A DNA stretch of 64,000 bases from Neocallimastix lanati (nom. inval.). Its lineage: Eukaryota > Neocallimastigomycota > Neocallimastigomycetes > Neocallimastigales > Neocallimastigaceae. Below the pieces are notes generated by a model that had not been told where the DNA came from, ran no database searches, and worked only from the letters and a program-made list of their open reading frames with translations. The translations under genes were made by a program, and so were the position numbers. Numbering within the stretch: the first letter of the stretch is position 1; every line of letters begins with the position of its first letter. The DNA lies in contig JACVTC010000081.1 of the NCBI GenBank assembly GCA_016946835.1, positions 343,501-407,500 on the forward strand, given 5' to 3'. This document shows positions 1 to 14,887 of the stretch, in pieces.

Positions 1-200
1 ATTTTTTTCTATAAATGTATTCATACATAATAGAATAGTTTTATAAATAGTAATTTTTTTTAATAATATATAATATTTAACTTTTTATAAAATAAAAAAA
101 AAATTTTTTTCTATAAATGTATACATAGATTTTAAAATTTTTTTTTTTTTGTAAAAAAATGGTACATATTTAATTCTTCTTTTTCGTCATCACCCTAAAT

Positions 201-1862
201 TTATGGATAACTGGCACAAGTGGATGGACAACGAAGAGCATAGAATAAATTTTCGGAACAGTCAATACAGTCCACACATTCAACACAAAGATATTCTTCA
301 TAATCTTCTGGTAGACAGTAATAACCAAATTCCTTTTGACAACCAACACCACAGGCTTCATTATTGAAAGCACATTTACCATCGCTGCCACAACATTCAT
401 ATTCAGGACAAGCCTTATTACCATGCTTTGGACCACAAGTACCATCCGTACTAATTGAATTGGTTTTAATAGCAGAAGAAGTTGAAGTTGAAGCTACTGT
501 AGCAGTAGCAGTTGGAGTCTTCTTGGTGGTTGTCTTTGGTTCTTTATCTTCTGGATAGATAACGGTGATCATATTACCATAGATATCTTTATAAATTTTT
601 GTTCCATCATCTCCGAAGGTAATGAAGGCAACTTCACCTTCCTTATAATCTATTTCTTGATAATCATCGTCTAAATGGTCTGGATCACTGGCACAAGTTG
701 ATGGACAACGAAGAGCATAGAATAAATTTTCGGAACAGTCAATACAGTCCACACATTCTTCACAAAGATATTCTTCATAATTTTCTGGTAAACAGTAACC
801 ACCAAATTCCTTTTGACAGCCAACACCACAGGCTTCATTATTGAAAGCACATTTACCGTCGCTGCCACAGCATTCATTTTCAGGACAAATCTTATTGCCA
901 TGCTTTAAACCACAAGTACCATCCGTGCTAATTAAATTAGTTTCAGCACTGACTTTGGTACTAGTAATTTTTTCAGTAGTAGTGGTGGTAGTAGTCGTCT
1001 TCTTAGTAGAAGATTTAGTAGTTTTACTAGTGGTAGTCGTCGTCTTCTTCTTAGCTGATGTTTTAGTTTTAGAGGTTTCAGCGATTTGGTTACATTTACC
1101 GAATTCGGATTGGCAACCTTTACCACAATAAGCTTTTGAAGTACCACAGTAACCATATTGACTACAGTATTTGTTATTTGGACAAATTGTGTTTCCATTC
1201 TTTGGACCACATTTACCATTTTTGCTAATTAAGGAGGTTTCTCTTGAAATATTACTAGTTTTAGTTTTACTAGTAATTGGTTTAGTTGTAATTTTTTTAG
1301 TAGTAATTGGTTTAGTTGTAGTTTTTTTAGTTGAAGTCTTTCTAATTGAAGTCTTTTTAGTTGAAGACTTCTTGCTTGTAGTCTTCTTGGTTGAAGTCTT
1401 TTTACTTGTAGTCTTCTTGTTTGAAGTTAATTTAGTTGAAGATCTTTTAGTATCTTTACAAACACCAAATTCGCTTAGACATCCTGATTTACAGTAAGCA
1501 TCTGTTTCACCACAGTAACCCTTTTTACTACAGCATTTGCCCTTTGGACAGACTTTGTTTCCATTTTTTGGACCACATTTACCATTAGTACTAATATTAC
1601 TTTCCTTAGAATTAATAGTTTTAGTTTTTTGAGTGGTAGTTGTCTTTTTATTTTTCTTAGTAGAAGTTATTTTTTTACTTTTACTTGTTGTAGAAATATT
1701 TTTACTACTTTTTTTGGTAGATGATTTTTTACTGCTAGTGGTATTTTTCTTACTACTTTTTTTTGTTGTGATAGTTTTACTCTTTTTATTAGCTTCAACT
1801 TTATTGCATTCACCAAATTTACTTTGACAACCTACCCCACAGTAGTCCACAGACTTACCACA
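201..1862 (-). CDS. Multi-CBM18 (hevein-type chitin-binding) protein, 5' end missing
   Basis: About 550 codons are open. Four complete CBM18/ChtBD1 modules are seen at about residues 92-131, 213-253, 313-353 and 472-512, each with the eight-cysteine hevein pattern (CGPKNGN..CP..CC/YC..YCG...C..GC..EFG.C). A fifth, cut module forms the N-terminus. Modules are joined by Lys/Thr/Ser-rich linkers, presumably extended and glycosylated. The last two modules carry a further cysteine-rich tail (CVDCIDCSENLFYALRCPSTC) that is duplicated. CBM18 modules bind chitin oligomers; a cell-wall or secreted role is inferred. No catalytic domain is visible. There is no ATG, signal peptide or promoter: coding similarity stops at Cys-Gly-Lys inside the first module, exactly where a TTATTTA repeat block begins. 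The gene is therefore 5'-truncated or misassembled. It ends at a stop after CASYP. Confidence 0.75.
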   Translation of the reverse strand, partial: CGKSVDYCGVGCQSKFGECNKVEANKKSKTITTKKSSKKNTTSSKKSSTKKSSKNISTTSKSKKITSTKKNKKTTTTQKTKTINSKESNISTNGKCGPKNGNKVCPKGKCCSKKGYCGETDAYCKSGCLSEFGVCKDTKRSSTKLTSNKKTTSKKTSTKKTTSKKSSTKKTSIRKTSTKKTTTKPITTKKITTKPITSKTKTSNISRETSLISKNGKCGPKNGNTICPNNKYCSQYGYCGTSKAYCGKGCQSEFGKCNQIAETSKTKTSAKKKTTTTTSKTTKSSTKKTTTTTTTTEKITSTKVSAETNLISTDGTCGLKHGNKICPENECCGSDGKCAFNNEACGVGCQKEFGGYCLPENYEEYLCEECVDCIDCSENLFYALRCPSTCASDPDHLDDDYQEIDYKEGEVAFITFGDDGTKIYKDIYGNMITVIYPEDKEPKTTTKKTPTATATVASTSTSSAIKTNSISTDGTCGPKHGNKACPEYECCGSDGKCAFNNEACGVGCQKEFGYYCLPEDYEEYLCVECVDCIDCSENLFYALRCPSTCASYP

Positions 1863-1932
1863 ATTATTTATTATTTATTATTTATTATTTATTATTTATT
1901 ATTCATTATTTATTATTTATTATTTATTATTT

Positions 1933-1982
<50 letters not shown>

Positions 1983-2100
1983 TGACAGAATGAAATTCTT
2001 GAGTTTAATAATTTGTTAAAATAAAAATAAAATAAAATAAAATAAAATAAATATTAAATATAAATTAAAAATTTTTTTGTGGTTTGATTTAGTTTCTATT
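1861..2100. repeat. Copy 1 of a duplicated A/T block
   Basis: A TTATTTA array, a long poly(A) run, and about 130 bp of near-unique sequence that begins GGTGACAGAATG and ends GTTTCTATTA. The same order and sequence recurs at about 2,692-2,938. The left edge coincides with the point where the CBM18 reading frame is lost, so the duplication, or an assembly collapse over it, explains the missing gene start. Confidence 0.7.
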
Positions 2101-2319
2101 AAACAATTGTGGAAATTGTTGAAGAGTAAAAAATTTTAAATAATAATAAAAAAAAAATTTTTTTTTATTTTAATAAAATGATTCTTTTTATCTTTAATCT
2201 TTAATTTAAGTAAAAAAATGATATATATAACTGTTATAAAATCAAAGATAATTATTATTATATGTAATTATATTTTTATACTTTCATCTATATTAAAAAA
2301 TATTATTATTTATATATAT

Positions 2320-2768
2320 ATTTTATTATTTATTATTTATTATTTATTATTTATTATTTTATTATTTATTATTTATTATTTATTATTTATTATTTATTAT
2401 TTATTATTTATTATTTATTTTTTATTATTTATTATTTATTATTCATTATTCATTATTCAATTATTTATTATTCATTATTTATTATTTATTATTTATTATT
2501 CAATTATTCATTATTCAATTATTTATTATTCATTATTTATTATTTATTATTTATTATTCAATTATTTATTATTTATTATTTATTATTTATTTATTATTTA
2601 TTATTTATTATTTATTATTTATTATTTATTATTTATTATTTATTATTTATTATTTATTATTTATTATTTATTATTCATTATTCATTATTCATTATTCATT
2701 ATTCATTATTCATTATTCATTATTCAATTATTTATTATTCATTATTTATTATTTATTATTCATTATTT

Positions 2769-2770
<2 letters not shown>
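2320..2770. repeat. TTATTTA heptanucleotide satellite with TTATTCA variants
   Basis: About 450 bp of tandem 7-mers (TTATTTA, interspersed with TTATTCA and TTCAATTA variants). Long open frames through it are low-complexity artefacts. Confidence 0.85.
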
Positions 2771-2819
<49 letters not shown>

Positions 2820-2938
2820 TGACAGAATGAAATTCTTGAGTTTAATAATTTGTTAAAATAAAAATAAAATAAAATAAAATAAAATAAATATTAAATATAA
2901 ATTAAAAATTTTTTTGTGGTTTGATTTAGTTTCTATTA
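2692..2938. repeat. Copy 2 of the duplicated A/T block
   Basis: Matches 1,861-2,100: the end of the heptanucleotide array, a poly(A) run, then the same segment starting GGTGACAGAATG and ending GTTTCTATTA. The flanks differ after the last base, so this is a duplication of about 240 bp. Confidence 0.7.
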
Positions 2939-3923
2939 ATTTATTATTTAAGATTTATCTTGAATTGTTTTGAAATAGATACTCTTTATATACAGAGAGA
3001 AAGAGATAAGTGCTATATTATTTTCATTTAATAAATAAATATAATATTAAAAAAAAAAAATTTTGTTTTAGAATAACTTTATATTATTTAATTTTTTTTT
3101 TGTTCATTAATATAAGTATTTTTATATATAATATAATAGTATTAGCGGTGTTGTTATTATATACACTATTGAAGTACATTTATAATAAATTTTAATAAAA
3201 TAAAATAAAATAATAAATAATAAATAATAATGTTATTAATAAATAATTAGAATAATAAATAATAATCATAATAATAGATACTAATAATAATAAATAATAA
3301 ATAATAAATAATAAATTATAATAAATTATAATAAATAATAATAAATAATAAATTATAATAAATTATAATAAATAATAATAAATAATAAATTATAATAAAT
3401 TATAATAAATAATAAATGATATTAATGAAATGGAAAAATATATGGATTTTTAATTTTTAATTTTTTTTTTTTTTTTTTTTATTACTTAATAAAATAAAAA
3501 TTTGGAATTTATTAAATGAACTCTATTTTTTAGTAGTGTAGTTGAAAATTTAGTAGTAGCCTAGTATAGCATTAATATATACTAAAATAGATGTAACTCA
3601 GAAATAAAAAAAAAATTTTTTTTTTTTATATCTGATTTCCGATGTGTAACTACCGTTGATTTCAGCCCTTTCCTTCATGGGCTGTAACTAGGGTTAGGTT
3701 AATATTTAATTAGGGTTAATATTTTTAAGGTTAATATTTAACTTTTAAGATACATGTTAATACTTTTTGTTAAGATAATAATAAACTAATATTTAATATA
3801 TTATTTAATTTTAAAAATATCAATTGGATTTATATTTTTTAGTTATAATAATTTATTCTTTTTGCTTTATTTGTTTCAATTTTTTTTTAAATATTGGATT
3901 AATTTTTTTTTCCATTTTTTAAT
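2939..3923. other. Intergenic, low complexity, one hairpin
   Basis: No gene seen. TAATAA-type repeats fill 3,195-3,420. A less A/T-rich patch at 3,635-3,710 contains CAGCCC-10 nt-GGGCTG, a perfect 6-bp hairpin, followed by two loosely spaced AGGGTTA motifs. I cannot assign it. Confidence 0.5.
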
Positions 3924-4496
3924 GGGGAGAGTTGCATTTCGCCAGATTGCATTTCGCCAAGTGGCGTATTATTAAAATGTTGCATTTCCCCAAGTTGCAT
4001 TTCGAAAATGGCTTATTGATATAAGTAAATGAATGAATAAATAAATAAAAATTCAAAATAATTTTTTTAAACTTGTTTTTATTATATTTTATAATAAGCT
4101 AATTTAATTTAATTTAATAATTATTATTATTAATGACAATCCTTTTATAATTATAGCAATAGTGTTTATATTATTATTTTTTTTATTAATTATATTACTA
4201 TATTGTTTATTTTATTATTATTTTTTTTTTTATTTATTATTTATCAATTTATTATTTATTTAAACAGATATTTGTAAAGCTATTTATATATGAAAAAAAT
4301 TTTTTTAATATTTAAATATTTACTTCATAATTATAAATACATCAATATTAAAAATATTTAATTTTATTTATTTATTTATTTATTTAATAATTCTCAATTT
4401 GGCGAAAAGCAACTTGGCGAAATGCCACATTTTTTAATACGCCACATGCTTTCAAAAAAATTGGCGAAATGCAACTTGGCGAAATGCCCCACACCC
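3924..4496. mobile_element. MITE-like non-autonomous DNA transposon with TIRs
   Basis: The two ends are inverted copies built from repeated TTGCATTTCGCCAA motifs. The left end (3,924-4,012) carries four motif copies and a GTGGCGTATTA segment. The right end (4,390-4,496) carries the reverse complements in the same order. The 8-bp sequence TTTTTAAT flanks both sides (3,916-3,923 and 4,497-4,504) as a target duplication. The interior is pure A/T filler without a coding frame. An 8-bp duplication fits hAT or MULE superfamilies; the transposase that moved it is not identified. Confidence 0.75.
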
Positions 4497-4504
4497 TTTT
4501 TAAT

Positions 4505-4780
4505 GATTAAAATTAAATTATATTTAATTTTTTATTATTATTATTATTATTATTTATTTTATTTAATGATTTATTTTAATCCATTTTTTTTTTAAAGTAA
4601 TCATTATAAATTAAAGTTTTTATGAGAAAAATTTTTTTAAAAAAAAAAAAAAGGAAAAAAAAAAATTAATCCATTTGTATTTATTTATTTATTTATTTCA
4701 AGCATTTCATTTATTTACAATGATTTACAATTATTTTTTTTAAAATAAAAAAAAAAAAAAAAAAATTAAAAATAGGGGGG
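4505..4780. other. A/T-rich spacer
   Basis: Homopolymers and TTATTT runs only. It ends in a G6 tract (4,775-4,780) just before the next feature. Confidence 0.5.
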
Positions 4781-5690
4781 TGTTACATCAGGAATTAAAA
4801 CTTTTTATTGATTAGGCCACCTTCTGAAAGGCAACGTTTTAAAATGCAAACACCCTTCCCTATATAGGCAGAAAAGGTTCCCTGCTGGGAACAGACTTAG
4901 CCAAATGTTTTTCCTGCCATTTTGGCACGCCACGCCACGCCACTCTCTCTCTGATACAGATAACAAAACATGCATGCTTAGGATTGATGATTTTCCTGTG
5001 AAAAAAAAAAAATTTTTTTTCTTTTTTCAAGTAGGTTTTTTTTTTTGGTAACTTTCTTTTTTTTTATTTTTGTTCACTTTTTTTTTTTTTTTTTTTTTTT
5101 TTCAAGTTCCCTTTTTTTTTTCTTTTCTCGGATATGCTTCTCTAGTTTCCAAAAACTGTCCCTTCTTTTTGAGTTGCAAGGGTTAATAGAACCAAACCCA
5201 TGGAGATAGGTACTTTTACATACTTCATAAGCTTTTCTCCTTTTTTTTTTTTTTTGGTCATAGCATGCATAGATGTCAGAAAGAAAGATTAGGATTTTTA
5301 GTAGTAGAATATCTATATCTATATCTATAACTATATATCACTAAAAGTAGAATATTAGAATATAATATCTACACATCACCAAAAGTAGAATATTAGAATA
5401 TATATAATATCTTAATAAATACATGAAAAATTTTCATGTACCTACTTAAAGGTTAGTAATTTCCTATGTCAATAGTCAAATATATAGTCAAATATATAAA
5501 TGACTGACAGGGGGGGAGGGGAGGGGAAAAATTACATACCTGTAACTCTAACCACCCTATTTTGTAAGAAACGTCTTGTAAGGAAAATCTGGAAATTCAT
5601 TGCAGGGCGGGATCACATCAGAAGTCTTTTATATATTGGCTCAGGGACTTAACAACCTAGGACCTATTTCTACTGTAATAAAATCTTCTC
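4781..5690 (+). mobile_element. Possible solo or 3' Ty1-copia-type LTR and degraded flank
   Basis: The patch starts TGTTACATCAGG directly after AATAGGGGGG, the usual order of polypurine tract then LTR in copia elements. It includes a TATA-like CCTATATAGG, a perfect hairpin GTTCCCTGCTGGGAAC (4,877-4,892) and CACGC repeats. A second non-A/T island at 5,505-5,690 carries a G-rich run (5,510-5,526). No coding remains and no second end is clear. The family call is tentative. Confidence 0.3.
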
Positions 5691-5942
5691 TATGATACAT
5701 TCAAAATAAATGATATAATAATAAATATCTTAAAAAAAAAAAGTAATTAATAAATAATAATTAATAACTAATAAATAATAAGTAATTAATAATAAATAAT
5801 AAATAATATATTTAATAAGCTAAAAATTGTTATTTATAAAAAAGTATTATTTTATATGGAGAAATTAGAATATATTAGTATAGATATGATTTTAAAATAA
5901 TATTTTTTGTTTCTATTGTTTAATTAGTAAAAATATTATTAT

Positions 5943-5984
<42 letters not shown>

Positions 5985-6221
5985 TAATAATAATAATTGT
6001 AATAAAAGACTTTATAATCATTTCTATAATATTATATATAATAATATTGATAATAATTGAAATATTATATTTCAAATAATAATCAATATTATTAAAAATA
6101 ATAATTAATAATTAGAAGATTGTAGATCAAATTATAATTTTTTTTTTTTTTTAAAAAATTTTTTTTTTAGTAATAATTTTAGATAATAAATAGTAATCAT
6201 TAAATATTATATTAATAAATG

Positions 6222-6268
<47 letters not shown>

Positions 6269-6270
6269 TC
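5691..6270. other. A/T-rich spacer
   Basis: AATAAT repeats, a poly(T) run near 5,948-5,980 and a poly(A) run at 6,222-6,266. Nothing else is seen. Confidence 0.5.
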
Positions 6271-6285
6271 AATAAATTCAATAAA

Positions 6286-6835
6286 GTCGTTCCAGGTTCT
6301 ATCCTGGCTGTTCAGGCATTGCGTCTTAGAGCATAAGGCTCCTGGTTCGACCTCGCTCTATGACCTTATCAGTTTTTCCCTTCAGGTTTTATGGTTAATG
6401 TGTTGATGAAGCAATTACAGGTAAGTATATTGGATTAAGTATATGATGGATTTGTGGGTGATTTGGACTCTGGTCAAAACTAAGGTGTTTTGGGCATAAT
6501 ATTAGGAAAAACGGCACAAACCTATCTAGATACTTTTAAGTTATATCCAAATTGTAAATAATTCGGTCAATTTCCTTAATTATACCATCTCCAAAAACTA
6601 ATTTAAGATTTTTGCTATTCCCGATGATTAGGAGAGGTGGGTGGTATGACGGTCAGTCCGGATTTTCGTCATCTGTTGGGGACCATGCCTAGTACTTTAA
6701 ATCCCCTCTTAGAGGTAGTAAGAGCGTCGACGTCAAAAAAATGATAAGGCATGTGTAAGGTTCGGTTCCTTAATACATTCATGTGATCTACCAATGATGT
6801 AGAAATCACGTGAGAAAGTCTAAAAAAAAAAAAAA
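6286..6835 (+). mobile_element. SINE-like retroposon with poly(A) tail and 15-bp target duplication
   Basis: An unusually G/C-rich, non-coding 550-bp unit ends in a run of about 14 A and is flanked by the exact direct repeat AATAAATTCAATAAA (6,271-6,285 and 6,836-6,850). That is the signature of L1-type target-primed insertion. Near the 5' end are an A-box-like TGGCTGTTCAGG (6,305-6,316) and a B-box GGTTCGACCTC (6,344-6,354; ten of eleven consensus bases), spaced as in tRNA-derived Pol III promoters. No open frame is present. Alternatives are a 5'-truncated LINE end or a retroposed structural RNA. Confidence 0.7.
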
Positions 6836-6850
6836 AATAAATTCAATAAA

Positions 6851-7145
6851 AAATAAAAATAAAAATAAAAATAAAAAAAATAAAAATAAAGATTAAACAA
6901 GTTCTAACAATTTTATAAAAAAAAAAAAATAAAAATAAAAATATATAATTTTTATTTTTTTAGGTATTAATAGTTAAAAATAATAAAAAAAAAATAGTTA
7001 TAATAAAATATATTTATTATTATTATTTTTGTAATGAATTTTTATTTGTTTTAATTATTCTGATATGTATATATATATATAATATCATAAATATATTTAA
7101 TAAATAAATTTAAATTATTTTTACATATAAATACATTATGTACTT

Positions 7146-7197
<52 letters not shown>

Positions 7198-7520
7198 TGT
7201 TATAGATTTATTATTATTATTGCTTTTTTTTTTTTTTTTTTTTTTTTTGATTTTTTAAGCAAATACTAATGATTTTATTTAAATTAATTATTTTTTAATT
7301 TATATTAATAATAATTTCTATTTAAATCGATTGTATTTTCTTTCTTTTATTTTTTATTTTTTTTTTTTTTTAATAAAAATTATATTTTATTATTATTATT
7401 ATTTTATTGACATTATATTTATGATTTATCAATTCATTCTTTTAATAAATATTTTTAATTATTAATTGAATTAAAAGTTATTATTTAATTTAATCATAAT
7501 ATCTATTTTTTTTTTTTTTT
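6851..7520. other. A/T-rich spacer
   Basis: Long poly(T) runs (7,148-7,190 and 7,226-7,248) and AT repeats. It includes the 3' flank of the CBM1 gene; nothing else is seen. Confidence 0.5.
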
Positions 7521-9263
7521 TCAAAGACATTGAGAATACCATGGATTATATTCATGACAGTCACCAGATTGACAGCATGTTGGACCTTTATATCCTATAC
7601 CTCCACATTGTCCCCATTTGGGTGCACAAGGTTTCATATCCATAGCTTCCGTGGGGATTTCTTTTTCAGCCGTGGTAACGGTAACCGAATCATTATTTAG
7701 AGAAGTTGCAGTAGATGTAGTGGTGGTGATGGTGGTGGTCCTTGGGTTCCATATATCTTCACAAACTTCAGAAAGTTGTCTACATTTAGCTTGAATCATA
7801 ATGGAATTACTGGTCATACATTCATGTTGAATTTCCGGAGTACATTCATTCATTAGCTTATCAAAACATTCATCATCACTTTCATCATCACTTTCATCAC
7901 AGAGAATTATATCATCAAAGGCACTTTCTTCATATGGTTTATGTGAAGTTGGCTTGGAAGTTGTTGTTGTAGTTGTAGTTGTTGATTTTGGATACCAGAT
8001 ATCTTCACAAACATCTGAAAGTTGTTTACACTTTGCTTGAATGACAATAGAGTTACTTGCCATGCATTCATATTGAATTTCTTGGGTACATTCATTAATC
8101 AATCTACTAAAGCATTCCTCATCACCTTCATCACAAGGAGTAACATCATCAAAGGCACTTCCTTCATATGGTTTATGTGAAGTTGGCTTGGAAGTTGTGG
8201 TTGTAGTTGTAGTTGTTGATTTTGGATACCAGATATCTTCACAAACATCTGAAAGTTGTTTACACTTTGCTTGAATGACAATAGAGTTACTTGCCATGCA
8301 TTCATATTGAATTTCTTGGGTACATTCATTAATCAATCTACTAAAGCATTCCTCATCACCTTCATCACAAGGAGTAACATCATCAAAGGCACTTCCTTCA
8401 TATGGTTTATGTGAAGTTGGCTTGGAAGTTGTGGTTGTAGTTGTAGTTGTTGATTTTGGATACCAGATATCTTCACAAACATCTGAAAGTTGTTTACACT
8501 TTGCTTGAATGACAATAGAGTTACTTGCCATGCATTCATATTGAATTTCTGGGGTACATTCATTAATCAATCTACTAAAGCATTCCTCGTCACCTTCATC
8601 ACAGGGAGTAACATCATCAAAGGCACTTCCTTCATATGGTTTATGTGAAGTTGGCTTGGTACTTGTAGTTGTAGTTGTGGTAGTGGTAGTTACCTTTGGA
8701 TACCAAATATCTTCACAAACATCTGAAAGTTGTCTACATTTAGCTTGAATGACAATGGAGTTACTTGCCATACATTCATATTGAATTTCTGGAGTACATT
8801 CATTAATCAATCTACTAAAGCATTCCTCGTCACCTTCATCACAAGGAGTAACATCATCAAAGGCACTTCCTTCATATGGTTTATGTGAAGTTGGCTTGGA
8901 GGTTGTGGTTGTAGTGGTTGTGATAGTTGCCTTTGGATACCAAATATCTTCACAAACATCTGAAAGTTGTCTACATTTAGCTTGAATGACAATGGAGTTA
9001 CTTGCCATGCATTCATATTGAATTTCTGGAGTACATTCATTAATCAATCTACTAAAGTATTCCTCATCACCTTCTTCACAAGGAGTAACATCATCAAAGG
9101 CACTTCCTTTATATGGTTTGTAAGGTGTTGATCTCGATGTATAAATAACAGTTTTTGTAATTGTTTTAATATTACTTGGAATTTCCTCTATATTTAAGTC
9201 ATCGGCTTTACCATAAGCAATGCTTGATAAAATTAAAATTGATTTAACAAATTTAAATTTCAT
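7521..9263 (-). CDS. Secreted cysteine-rich tandem-repeat protein with C-terminal CBM1
   Basis: 580 codons, ATG to stop, no intron needed. Residues 1-20 ([20 protein letters not shown]) look like a signal peptide. Six repeats of about 79 residues follow, from about residue 50 to 510. Each has [21 protein letters not shown] and [10 protein letters not shown], that is six cysteines, then a poly-Thr linker and KPTSHKPYE. Residues 546-580 are a fungal CBM1 module ([15 protein letters not shown]...NPWYSQCL), which binds cellulose. The repeats match no family I recognise; three disulfides each are plausible. Middle repeats are near-identical over a 234-bp DNA period, showing recent tandem duplication. 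Repeat 1 has Tyr where the others have the second Cys, and the last repeat is diverged with an extra [10 protein letters not shown] stretch. Probably a plant-wall-binding secreted or surface protein. Confidence 0.88.
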   Translation of the reverse strand: MKFKFVKSILILSSIAYGKADDLNIEEIPSNIKTITKTVIYTSRSTPYKPYKGSAFDDVTPCEEGDEEYFSRLINECTPEIQYECMASNSIVIQAKCRQLSDVCEDIWYPKATITTTTTTTSKPTSHKPYEGSAFDDVTPCDEGDEECFSRLINECTPEIQYECMASNSIVIQAKCRQLSDVCEDIWYPKVTTTTTTTTTSTKPTSHKPYEGSAFDDVTPCDEGDEECFSRLINECTPEIQYECMASNSIVIQAKCKQLSDVCEDIWYPKSTTTTTTTTSKPTSHKPYEGSAFDDVTPCDEGDEECFSRLINECTQEIQYECMASNSIVIQAKCKQLSDVCEDIWYPKSTTTTTTTTSKPTSHKPYEGSAFDDVTPCDEGDEECFSRLINECTQEIQYECMASNSIVIQAKCKQLSDVCEDIWYPKSTTTTTTTTSKPTSHKPYEESAFDDIILCDESDDESDDECFDKLMNECTPEIQHECMTSNSIMIQAKCRQLSEVCEDIWNPRTTTITTTTSTATSLNNDSVTVTTAEKEIPTEAMDMKPCAPKWGQCGGIGYKGPTCCQSGDCHEYNPWYSQCL

Positions 9264-13062
<3,799 letters not shown>

Positions 13063-13296
13063 ATGGAAATAAGTGAAACTAATCGAGGAACAGAACAAGT
13101 TATTATTAATAAAAAAAATATAAATTTAATACTTTATTTGCAAAATAAAAAAATTATTCTAGTATATAGATATACTGAATATAAAAACTTTAAATAAATT
13201 TAAAATTTTAATTATATTAAACGATAAGATGGAAATTTTAAAATATGAAAATTTATATAATCATCTTGAAAAAAAATTTGACATTTAAATCAACTG

Positions 13297-13333
<37 letters not shown>

Positions 13334-14040
13334 AAAAAAAAACATAAAATTAAAGATGAAATTAGAAAAAGTTCAATTCCTTTAGGTATAAAAAACCTAA
13401 ACGTATATTTAATAAGGTATCACAAGAAATGGGTTTTATATGTCCTGAATATAAAGCAATAAAATCAAAAAAAAAAAAAAAAAAAAAAAACAAGAAATAT
13501 AAATAAACTATTACTTCCTGATGTAAGAAAGTTTAATGAAATTCCTGATAATGAATCACAATATATTTTAAAACAGTAAGAAATGAAAATTTTATGATAT
13601 TCAAAAAAATCCTAATTTAATAATCTTCCAATCCCTTATTCTAAGCAAAACTATTTATGAAATATAATGAAGATATATTTACAGATGGCACTCTTTATAA
13701 TGCACCTAAATTTAGTTATTAAATGTTTATTACTAGATATAACTTATGTTAATCATTTAAATGGTTTTTTTTTTATATTACTTCTTGTTTCAATATTAAA
13801 AAATGAAGAACAAGTTATTTTATGATCATTTATTTGAATAAATATAAAAAAATTATTATAAATTTAGCGTTGATACGATAATTTCTCCAAAAATTTTTCA
13901 TTTTAATTTCGTAAAAGGCATATCTAATACACCAGAAAAAAAAATATTTCTTAATATAAATATTAATTAATTTATTTGGCATAATCAAAAAACAATAAAT
14001 CTTTAAATAAAATGAATTATGTTATAATGAGGCTTTTAAA
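13063..14040 (+). pseudogene. Decayed FLYWCH/MULE-type DNA transposase
   Basis: Begins ATG with MEISETNRGTEQVIINKK. Recognisable pieces then follow on the same strand but in shifting frames: RYKKPKRIFNKVSQEMGF near 13,385, LLPDVRKFNEIPDNESQY near 13,512, DIFTDGTLYNAPKFSY near 13,671, a KNEEQV segment near 13,800 and a Trp-His segment near 13,977. This order is that of an N-terminal FLYWCH-like zinc finger followed by a MULE transposase core, recalled from related fungal proteins. Many frameshifts, in-frame stops and two inserted poly(A) runs make it non-functional. The sequence is interrupted at the right by a copia fossil. Confidence 0.6.
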
Positions 14041-14850
14041 GAATAACACAAGAATGTAAATGATGTATCTTATTATTAATATCTTATTTATATTATTTTA
14101 TATAATTTAATAATTAAAAGAAGAACTTTCATTATTTAAAATATCAATTTACCAGTATTTTATATAGTAAAGTAATAAATAAAAATCATAATATTTAATA
14201 ACTATAAAAACTCTAATTTAACATTCCCCCCTTACATTTTGACTTTTTTTTTTTTTTTTTTTTTAAGGGTTTATTTATAAATTTAAAAATTATATACATA
14301 ATTATTAAATCTGGTTAATATTTATTCCCGGAAATAGACTTAGTTAAAAAGTCAGCAGCATTTTTATCAGTTCTGACCTATTCTAATTTAATATTTATCT
14401 ATTTATTTTAAAAAATTCATATCTTCTCTAATCTATTTATATCTTGTATTTATTTATATGTTAACATCTGCCTTTTTTAGCATTTTTTATCTTCAGCTAT
14501 TGCAATACATATTTTATTGTTAACTTTTTTCTTTTTTCTTTTAATATATTTCAATTATTTGATAGGAGGTTTTTACAACTCTAGTGTAGTCAATATTCAG
14601 ACTGTTGACGATGATTGACTGTACTGCATTGTCATACATTATTTGAGTATAAGTCCTATCATTATAAATAAATTCTTTTTTCAAGATATTCTTGATAGTC
14701 TTGAGCTATCAGGCGTCTTCAAAAGGGGCGTCAAACCACCTTTCGAAATTTGAAATATATAAAGTTTGAAAATTTTATAAATTGAAAATATAGATATATA
14801 CAAATTATATTGATAAATTCTTTTTATTCAAATTTCGGTATTATTGATTT

Positions 14851-14887
<37 letters not shown>

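Noticed and set aside
1850-1862. GTAAGT resembling a 5' splice site in the CBM18 gene
   Set aside because: It is in frame and encodes the Gly-Lys-Ser expected in the CBM18 module, so it is coding by coincidence.
1981-2019. A plus-strand ATG with a signal-peptide-like start (MKFLSLIIC) in the duplicated block, repeated near 2,827
   Set aside because: A stop follows after nine codons and no downstream coding sequence continues it.
3688-3712. AGGGTTA-like motifs as telomeric repeat
   Set aside because: Only two or three loosely spaced copies, no tandem array.
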